NCBI GenBank assembly: GCA_964616495.1
Contig: CAZTRF010000029.1
Location: 1 to 11,493 of the forward strand
Reading direction: 5' to 3'
Length of the DNA stretch: 11,493 bases
DNA from: DAOSVX01 sp964616495
GTDB taxonomy: Bacteria; Bacillota_I; Bacilli_A; RF39; UBA660
Shown here: in pieces, positions 6,602 to 11,493 of the stretch
Numbering within the stretch: position 1 is the stretch's first letter
Layout: each line of letters starts with the position of its first letter
Notes under the pieces: model-generated
What the model saw: only the letters and a program-made list of their open reading frames with translations
Database searches by the model: none
Told to the model about the DNA's origin: nothing
Program-made: the position numbers and the translations under genes

Positions 6602-7705
6602 ATGGAAACAGATTCACTAGAAATTATTAGAAATATTAGTGAAGTAGATGCTAAGGCTTTTGTTAATCGTACTAGTTCTGATATAGTTATCAAAAATAGT
6701 GAAAAGAAAGTCTTATGTGACTACGGTTGGATTGATATCGTTGATGATGCAATTCCTTATTTAGATGCTATTTTACATAATCCTCGCCGTTTCCTAGTAT
6801 CTGAGGAAGATATTATACCAGTTGAAAAGGTTAAAAAGGTTTCTCGTGAATCAATAAAACATTTAACTCAACATACATCTTTAATTCAAGATGTTGATGA
6901 AGATGGAATGGTTCATCCGGAGAAATTATTAAATGTTTATAAAGAAGAAACTTTTGATTTATATGAAAATAGATTTATTTATAGTTTAATTACTAGATTA
7001 TATGATTTTATTGATGAACAAATGACGACTGAGGAAACATCTTATAGGGCTTTAAAAAAGCTTGTATCATACGAAGGAGTAACTAAGTTTAAAAAAGAAA
7101 ATGTTAAAATTAATTTAAACTTGGAAACTAGTTTATATGAAAATCTAGATGAAAATATTGATAAAACCCGAATTAATGAGAGAAAGGTTTATTTACAAGA
7201 AACGGTTGAAGATTTTATGAATACCAGTTTCATGAGGACAATGTCAATGGCTAGCCCTGTTAAATCCCCAATTCGTAAGACTAACGTTATTTTGAAAGAT
7301 CAAAATTTTAAAAAAGCAGTAGAATTATGGGATTATCTAGATCGGGTAGAAGATGAACCATTAATTAAAAATGAAGAAAAAGTCGAAGAAATAAAAGATA
7401 AGAAAATAAAAGATGATTTTGATATAGCTTATTTTATTGATTATTTGGCTATTACTAAAGATAATAACGTAACTAAAGAAAAAAGAGATATTCAAACTAA
7501 AGAATCAATTGAGAACTTAATTGAAGAGTATCTCTATTACAATAATGTTAAACCAAGTGAATTTAAAAAGAGAATTGATTTTATTTTGAAATCTATTACT
7601 ACTAGAAAAGAAAAAACTACAAATAATATTAAAAACATGTATAATAGATTTATAAGTGATAAAGAAGAAAGAATAAAAAAGGCGGTTGTATTATTAAATA
7701 AATAA
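6602..7705 (+). CDS. DUF2357 / McrC-like partner protein without a visible nuclease domain
   Basis: A 367-residue soluble protein. The stretch ETFDLYENRFIYSLITRLYD (116-135) is the hallmark of DUF2357 and McrC-like proteins, where E-x-x-D-x-Y-E-N-R-F recurs. An early YGWIDIVDDAIPYLDAILHNPRRF block (41-64) and SPIRKTNVILKDQNFKKAVE (222-241) also fit. In McrC the middle region contacts the McrB ring and stimulates hydrolysis, and the C-terminus carries a PD-(D/E)xK nuclease. Here the last 120 residues are Lys/Glu/Asn-rich helices (from about 255) with no D...(D/E)xK arrangement that I can see, and the protein is short, so it is probably not a nuclease. ATG 6602 has AAGGAG (6591-6596) overlapping the ATPase stop; a 9-bp gap implies coupled translation. 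Likely role: activator or adaptor of the membrane ATPase. Family call fairly sure, function inferred. Confidence 0.78.
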   Translation: METDSLEIIRNISEVDAKAFVNRTSSDIVIKNSEKKVLCDYGWIDIVDDAIPYLDAILHNPRRFLVSEEDIIPVEKVKKVSRESIKHLTQHTSLIQDVDEDGMVHPEKLLNVYKEETFDLYENRFIYSLITRLYDFIDEQMTTEETSYRALKKLVSYEGVTKFKKENVKINLNLETSLYENLDENIDKTRINERKVYLQETVEDFMNTSFMRTMSMASPVKSPIRKTNVILKDQNFKKAVELWDYLDRVEDEPLIKNEEKVEEIKDKKIKDDFDIAYFIDYLAITKDNNVTKEKRDIQTKESIENLIEEYLYYNNVKPSEFKKRIDFILKSITTRKEKTTNNIKNMYNRFISDKEERIKKAVVLLNK

Positions 7706-7727
7706 TTTAATGATAGGAGTAATAAAG

Positions 7728-9002
7728 ATGGAAGAAAATAAGAGTGAAGACAAAAAAATAGTTCTTAATTCAGATGCTAAAAAAGAAGTTATTGATTTAA
7801 CTAAATTTAACTGCTTGGAATCTGAAGCTCAAGAAGAATTACTTAGAACTACCTTAGATAAAATATATAATGGCGATGTGAAAATAACTAATCGTCATAT
7901 TATGAAATGTATTAAATTGACATGGAGTCCCTATGATGATGAAACCTATCTTCCTTATAAATTAAAGGTTGAAAAAAGAGATAATAAATTAATATTTATG
8001 TTTACTAAAAAGAGTAATTTACCAATCATTTTATTCTTTATAGCCGGAATTGTTTTTGCATCAATTGGAGCAACTTTTTCAACTATTACGATTTTGAGTA
8101 GAGCTGAGCTTAATAAAGATATTGATGGTGATGGAATAGCTGATATCAACTTGGATTTAAATGGTGACGATATAGCGGAAATTAACGTTGATGTTGATAA
8201 AGATGATAAACCAGATGAAAATATTGATTATAAAGGCAATAAAATGGCCATTTTTAATGTTGTTTTAGAAGATGGTAAAATGTCTAATAAACTTAATCAA
8301 GATTTAGATGGCGATGGTAAATGTGATTTAAATTGCGATTTAGATGGTGACGGATGGCCTGATATTAACATCGATTATTATGGAGAAGGTAAAGCAACTT
8401 TAGATATTGATACTAATGGGGATAGAATACCAGATTTAAATATTGATACTGATGGGGACCATACTTGTAATGTAATGTGCGATACCGATAATGATGGTAA
8501 ATGTGATACCGCTTGTATATCAATACCTGCTGATGTTGTTCAAAGTGGAACATCTGTAGAACAGGGAGGAAACCCTAATGTTAATACGAATACTACAAGC
8601 ATTGTGTTAATTTATAATAGTGGGGAACCAATTACTGCTGATGGGTTATATCCTGATGATCAACCTGATGGTTTGTATAAACCAATTAAAGAAAAGATAA
8701 TAACTATCGAAAATACTTCATCATTACCAGCTATGTATTCATTAAAATGGGTAGTAGAACAAAATACCTTTACTAGTCAAAACTTTAAGTATAAGGTGGT
8801 TGGAACCAATGGGGGAGCAAATATTGACTATACTACTGTTCCTCATTCTGATTTCTATTTTGTCAAAAACGTAAAAATTCCAGCTAAAACAGTACAAAAG
8901 TATACCATTACATTGAAACTACAAGGAACCAATGCTCCTCAAAATTATGATCAAAATCGAATTTTTAAAGCATATATTTCAGCTACCGTAGAAGATAATT
9001 AA
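7728..9002 (+). CDS. Single-pass membrane protein with extracellular 12-residue Asp-rich repeats and a beta-type C-terminal domain
   Basis: A 424-residue protein. A cytoplasmic N-terminal region (1-95, with a LTKFNCLESEAQEELLRTTL block) is followed by KKSN and one membrane helix (98-122), so the rest should be outside. Residues 133-265 are about ten 12-residue units of the form D-G-D-x-x-x-D-x-N-x-D-x, with one 13-residue irregular insert after the fourth. The Asp spacing resembles calcium-binding loops such as thrombospondin type 3 or dockerin repeats. Three units carry Cys at positions 6 and 10, giving CDLNC, CNVMC and CDTAC. A Thr/Asn-rich linker leads to a C-terminal domain (about 280-424) with alternating hydrophobic strands, like bacterial Ig-like or camelysin-type folds. 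ATG 7728 follows AGGAG (7715-7719); a longer start at 7710 lacks this. Last gene of the AAA+ cassette, followed by a strong terminator. It could be the surface partner of the ATPase. Confidence 0.85.
   Translation: MEENKSEDKKIVLNSDAKKEVIDLTKFNCLESEAQEELLRTTLDKIYNGDVKITNRHIMKCIKLTWSPYDDETYLPYKLKVEKRDNKLIFMFTKKSNLPIILFFIAGIVFASIGATFSTITILSRAELNKDIDGDGIADINLDLNGDDIAEINVDVDKDDKPDENIDYKGNKMAIFNVVLEDGKMSNKLNQDLDGDGKCDLNCDLDGDGWPDINIDYYGEGKATLDIDTNGDRIPDLNIDTDGDHTCNVMCDTDNDGKCDTACISIPADVVQSGTSVEQGGNPNVNTNTTSIVLIYNSGEPITADGLYPDDQPDGLYKPIKEKIITIENTSSLPAMYSLKWVVEQNTFTSQNFKYKVVGTNGGANIDYTTVPHSDFYFVKNVKIPAKTVQKYTITLKLQGTNAPQNYDQNRIFKAYISATVEDN
8124..8522 (+). repeat. Coding tandem repeat: about ten 36-bp units (12-residue Asp-rich motif)
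   Basis: Units read in register as DGDGIADINLDL, NGDDIAEINVDV, DKDDKPDENIDY, KGNKMAIFNVVL, a 13-residue insert, DGDGKCDLNCDL, DGDGWPDINIDY, YGEGKATLDIDT, NGDRIPDLNIDT, DGDHTCNVMCDT and DNDGKCDTACIS. The DNA copies are diverged at synonymous and non-synonymous sites (GATGGTGATGG, GATGGCGATGG, GATGGGGACC), so the array is old and not a recent slippage product. The third, fourth and seventh units have lost some acidic residues. Confidence 0.85.
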
Positions 9003-9027
9003 AACTCCAATTAATTTGGAGTTTTTT
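9001..9027 (+). terminator. Strong rho-independent terminator of the AAA+ cassette
   Basis: AAAACTCCAA (9001-9010) pairs perfectly with TTGGAGTTTT (9016-9025) around a 5-nt TTAAT loop, and the T run extends to 9027. It begins inside the stop codon of the repeat protein, so it ends that transcript very close to the gene. Best-formed terminator in the window. Confidence 0.88.
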
Positions 9028-9028
9028 C

Positions 9029-9057
9029 TTGTTTTAATATTTAATATATAGTATTAT
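9029..9057 (+). promoter_or_regulatory. Candidate promoter for the DUF6273-phosphodiester glycosidase pair
   Basis: TTGTTT (9029-9034), 17 bp, TATTAT (9052-9057), directly after the terminator at 9001-9027 and 20 bp before the ATG at 9077. Both boxes are weaker than the other promoters in the window and the region is very A+T-rich, so the exact boxes are uncertain. Confidence 0.5.
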
Positions 9058-9076
9058 TTTATAGTAGGTGAATAAC

Positions 9077-10339
9077 ATGAACAAGAAGAAGATTTTTAAA
9101 ATAGTTAGTCTTATTTTTATAATAATTTGTTTTATTTTTTATGGATATCGTTTTATTCATTATTATAAAATTTATGAATCTAATGATGAGGGAGAAATTG
9201 TTAAAGTTAATCTATCTAAAAAAGTTTTAGATTCTTTATATAAAACCAATAATTATAGAGTGAAAGATGATACTTATTATATTAATAATAAAGAAAATAA
9301 AAACTATGTTAAATATTCAGGTTTAATATGGAGAGTGGTATCTATTTCACCTGATAAAGAAATGAAATTAATTACAGATAATTCAATATTATTAAATAAT
9401 GGTAGTGAAAATATTGATTATTTAAATGAAGTGTTTTTTTCTAATCTAGAAAGTAGTGAAGCCTATTTAGCTAAGACTGAAGCCTGTATGGATAATATAA
9501 CTGATTTAAATAATATTACGTGTAAAACAAAAAAATCATATAATGTGGGAATATTATCATTAACTGACTATGAATTACTGGGGGGAATTGAAAGTTATTT
9601 AGTTAATAATGAAAATTGGTGGTTAAGTAATTCTTATAATAATGGTTATTATTATGTTAATCAAACTGGTAATGCTTCTTATACAGAAACCATTCATAAT
9701 TATGGTTTAAGACCTGTTATAACCCTTAATAAAGATATCTTATTTACTAAAGGAAATGGAACAATTGATAATCCTTATTTTATAGGAGAAGAAACTGGTA
9801 ATATTCTAAATCAAAAGTTAGTAGGAGAATATATTAGTTTTAATGACTCTACATGGAGAATTATATCTAAGGAAGATATTGGAGTAAAGGTAGCTTTAAA
9901 TGCCTCTTTAGAAAATAGAATTTTTGATTCTAAAAGTAACAGCTTTTTAAATTCAAATTTATATAATTATTTAAACAAAGATTATTATGATTCAATTAAG
10001 AATAAAGATTATATTGCAAAAGGAACCTGGTATACTGGCTATTATAATGCTAATAATGATTTTAGTTATAAATCTATTTATGATACCAAAATAGAGGCTT
10101 ATATTGGATTATTAAATATTAACGATTTATTTATTATGGATGTTTTAGATTCTTATTTAATAACTCCCGTTAATGATTATAGTGCAACTATATATTTAGC
10201 AAGTAATAGTACCGATTTATATGCTGAATTAGTAAGTAAAAGCCATAATATTAGACCAGCATTATATTTAAATTCAAATATTAAAATAGTATCGGGAGAA
10301 GGCACTATAAATAAGCCTTATGTATTGGAGCTTATATGA
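9077..10339 (+). CDS. Membrane-anchored surface protein with two tandem DUF6273-like domains
   Basis: A 420-residue protein. NKKKIFK and one membrane helix (about 8-27) form an uncleaved anchor or signal, leaving the rest outside. The exterior is an internal duplication, compared here as repeat 1 / repeat 2: LIWRVVSI (83-90) / STWRIISK (258-265); GILSLTDYELL (158-168) / GLLNINDLFIM (344-354); YGLRPVITLN (209-218) / HNIRPALYLN (390-399); GNGTIDNPYFI (226-236) / GEGTINKPYVL (407-417). The ending RPVxxLN...GxGTxxNPY is the pattern I know from DUF6273 domains of Firmicute surface proteins, which resemble C-type-lectin-like or FGE-like folds; their function is unknown. Two Cys (137, 149) occur only in the first copy. 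ATG 9077 is chosen because AGGTG (9066-9070) lies 6 bases upstream; a GTG at 9068 is inside that site. The stop overlaps the next start (ATGA), so the two are translationally coupled. Confidence 0.82.
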   Translation: MNKKKIFKIVSLIFIIICFIFYGYRFIHYYKIYESNDEGEIVKVNLSKKVLDSLYKTNNYRVKDDTYYINNKENKNYVKYSGLIWRVVSISPDKEMKLITDNSILLNNGSENIDYLNEVFFSNLESSEAYLAKTEACMDNITDLNNITCKTKKSYNVGILSLTDYELLGGIESYLVNNENWWLSNSYNNGYYYVNQTGNASYTETIHNYGLRPVITLNKDILFTKGNGTIDNPYFIGEETGNILNQKLVGEYISFNDSTWRIISKEDIGVKVALNASLENRIFDSKSNSFLNSNLYNYLNKDYYDSIKNKDYIAKGTWYTGYYNANNDFSYKSIYDTKIEAYIGLLNINDLFIMDVLDSYLITPVNDYSATIYLASNSTDLYAELVSKSHNIRPALYLNSNIKIVSGEGTINKPYVLELI

Positions 10340-11358
10340 AAAAGATAAATAAAAGAAAAAAAGATAAATGGTTTATTACATTTATTATTTTAGATGTATT
10401 GGCTTTAATTTGCTTTTTAATTGTCTATGGGCCTTTTACTTTCTTTAGAAGTTATTGGATAACCACTTCTATGAAAACTCAAACTCACCAGTATTTAGCA
10501 TATATATTTTATAATGATAAAATGATAGAAGAGGTTATGAGTGATAATTATGTGGCCAATTTTGAAGATAAAACTGTAGATACTAGTCAAATAGTATTTA
10601 AAGATCCTAGCGAAGTAACTGAATATTCTTCAATTTATGAAGAACAAGTTTTAAAAAAAGATGAAGGAAACGAATTGTATAAATTAATTAACATTGAGCA
10701 TAATGGCATTAATGGATACTTATTAGTCGTTTATGATCCTTCAAGACTTAGCTTAGTTAATGCTAAATATTTAGCTAGTGGAGGCCAACACTTAAGTGGT
10801 TTATGTAAAAGTTATAATGCTATTGCGGGAATTAATGCTAGTGGATTTATAAGTAATAGTGAGACCTATGCCATGAGACCGATGGGAACCATTATTCAAA
10901 ATGGTAAAATAACTTCATTAAGTAGTAAAAATGGAAAGGGAGACTCATTAATTGGCTTTAACTATGATAATGTTTTAGTTCTTACTTATGAAGATGCCGA
11001 AACGGCTGTTGCTAATGGGATGAGAGATGCTCTATCATTTGGACCATTTTTAATCATGAATGGAGAAGCCGCCTTTATAAGAGGTAATGGTGGTTGGGGA
11101 TATCGTCCTAGAACGGCCATTGGCCAAAGAAAAGATGGAATTGTTTTATTATTAGTTATGGATGGAATTAAAAGTGGAACCGGAGCCAGTGTTATTGATT
11201 TGACTGAAATTATGATGAACTATGGTGCATATAATGCCGCTAACTTAGATGGTGGTGGAAGTAGTGTAATGGTTGTTAATAATGAAGTGGTAAATAATCC
11301 TGGAGGGTGGAGTTACCGTGGAGAACGTAGTATTCCTAATGCCTGGATTTTGAAATAA
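10336..11358 (+). CDS. Membrane-anchored phosphodiester glycosidase (NAGPA/DUF2233 family)
   Basis: A 340-residue protein. A Lys/Arg-rich start and one membrane helix (about 12-34) anchor it with the C-terminus outside. Residues 100-340 form a NAGPA-type phosphodiester glycosidase domain with AIAGINASGF (162-171), MRPMGTIIQNGKI (180-192), SFGPFLIMNGE (234-244), YRPRTAIG (256-263), LLLVMDG (271-277) and NLDGGGSSVM (303-312), then ERSIPNAWIL at the end. In human NAGPA this domain removes GlcNAc from GlcNAc-1-phospho-6-mannose; bacterial relatives are thought to cleave sugar-1-phosphodiesters in teichoic acids or capsular polymers. The upstream polysaccharide-modifying operon makes a surface glycophosphate a reasonable substrate, but this is not shown by sequence. 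The start overlaps the DUF6273 gene by 4 bp with GGAG (10327-10330) 5 bases upstream. All family motifs are intact, so activity is expected. Confidence 0.92.
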   Translation: MKKINKRKKDKWFITFIILDVLALICFLIVYGPFTFFRSYWITTSMKTQTHQYLAYIFYNDKMIEEVMSDNYVANFEDKTVDTSQIVFKDPSEVTEYSSIYEEQVLKKDEGNELYKLINIEHNGINGYLLVVYDPSRLSLVNAKYLASGGQHLSGLCKSYNAIAGINASGFISNSETYAMRPMGTIIQNGKITSLSSKNGKGDSLIGFNYDNVLVLTYEDAETAVANGMRDALSFGPFLIMNGEAAFIRGNGGWGYRPRTAIGQRKDGIVLLLVMDGIKSGTGASVIDLTEIMMNYGAYNAANLDGGGSSVMVVNNEVVNNPGGWSYRGERSIPNAWILK

Positions 11359-11388
11359 TTGGCTTAAGCAAACCAATCACTTTATAAT
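11359..11388 (+). promoter_or_regulatory. Promoter for the gene at 11415
   Basis: TTGGCT (11359-11364), 18 bp, TATAAT (11383-11388). The -35 begins directly after the glycosidase stop codon, and no T-tracted terminator lies between them, so read-through from the previous operon is possible. TTGG (11359-11362) and CCAA (11373-11376) could form a small imperfect hairpin over the -35. Confidence 0.6.
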
Positions 11389-11414
11389 AAACCTATAGAG
11401 CAAGGAGTTTTTTT

Positions 11415-11493
11415 ATGAAAAATTTATCCAAGAAAACTAAACTAACTATTATCGGAATATTATCTCTAACAGTGTTATTAGTGATAGGTATAA
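11415..11493 (+). CDS. Start of a membrane or secreted protein (3' truncated by window edge)
   Basis: ATG 11415 has a consensus AAGGAG (11402-11407) 7 bases upstream and a promoter ending at 11388. The 26 visible residues are a basic N-terminus (MKNLSKKTK) followed by a hydrophobic run (LTIIGILSLTVLLVIGI), which is a signal peptide or first membrane helix. No family can be assigned from so little. Own promoter and position suggest a further envelope gene. Confidence 0.8.
   Translation, partial: MKNLSKKTKLTIIGILSLTVLLVIGI

Noticed and set aside
8124..8522. Dockerin or EF-hand domain in the repeat protein.
   Set aside because: Dockerins have two about 22-residue segments with a helix after each loop; here the phase is a strict 12 residues over about ten units with beta-like xNxD ends.
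8124..8522. Recent slippage-prone DNA repeat that could vary protein length.
   Set aside because: The 36-bp units differ at many bases; no adjacent units are near-identical.
3961..9027. Calling the McrB/DUF2357 pair a type IV restriction system (mcrBC).
   Set aside because: No methyl-DNA-binding domain and no nuclease motif are visible; the ATPase is membrane-anchored and the neighbours are envelope proteins.
10336..10339. Mycoplasma-type code with TGA read as Trp.
   Set aside because: TGA ends the DUF6273 gene exactly where the next gene starts with its own GGAG site, and tryptophans are encoded by TGG throughout.
11359..11376. Terminator after the phosphodiester glycosidase gene.
   Set aside because: The TTGG/CCAA hairpin is imperfect and has no T-tract; the bases are better explained as part of the next promoter.

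Overview
The window is AT-rich, gene-dense and transcribed almost entirely left to right. AGGAGG/AGGTG-type ribosome binding sites, TTGNNN-17/18-TATAAT promoters, A+T-rich codons and very small intergenic gaps point to a low-GC Gram-positive. The membrane and surface proteins resemble those of uncultured gut Bacilli of the RF39/Mollicutes-like kind, but that placement is inference. TGA is used as a stop (the ATGA junction at 10336-10339) and TGG as Trp, so this is the standard bacterial code and not the Mycoplasma code. A run of 10 Ns (1372-1381) marks a scaffold gap, so the sequence is probably a draft or metagenome assembly.

Layout. (1) <1-704: the C-terminal two thirds of DnaJ, with all four zinc motifs. 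(2) 741-3881: a promoter overlapping a strong palindrome, then a three-gene membrane glycosylation operon: a DPM/GtrB-type family 2 glycosyltransferase, a GtrA-family small membrane protein and a DUF6020-type polytopic protein. This is the arrangement expected of a lipid-linked sugar system: load a sugar on undecaprenyl phosphate, flip it, transfer it outside. The glycosyltransferase is split by the N gap plus 118 bp of foreign-looking, foldable sequence; removing 1372-1499 restores a seamless 246-residue protein. (3) 3961-9027: a promoter, four tightly packed genes and a clear terminator. They encode a helical protein of unknown family, a membrane-anchored McrB-like AAA+ ATPase, a DUF2357 (McrC-like) protein with no visible nuclease motif, and a single-pass membrane protein with an extracellular array of 12-residue Asp-rich repeats and a C-terminal beta-type domain. 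This cassette is the best candidate for an undescribed system. (4) 9029-11358: a promoter and two translationally coupled genes, a membrane-anchored protein with two DUF6273-like domains and a membrane-anchored phosphodiester glycosidase (NAGPA/DUF2233 family). (5) From 11359: a promoter and the first 26 codons of another membrane or secreted protein.

After dnaJ, the shared theme is the cell envelope: sugar transfer across the membrane, a membrane-tethered ATPase with a partner that reaches outside, and surface proteins including a glycosidase that could trim phosphodiester-linked surface glycans. No tRNA, rRNA or CRISPR array was seen.
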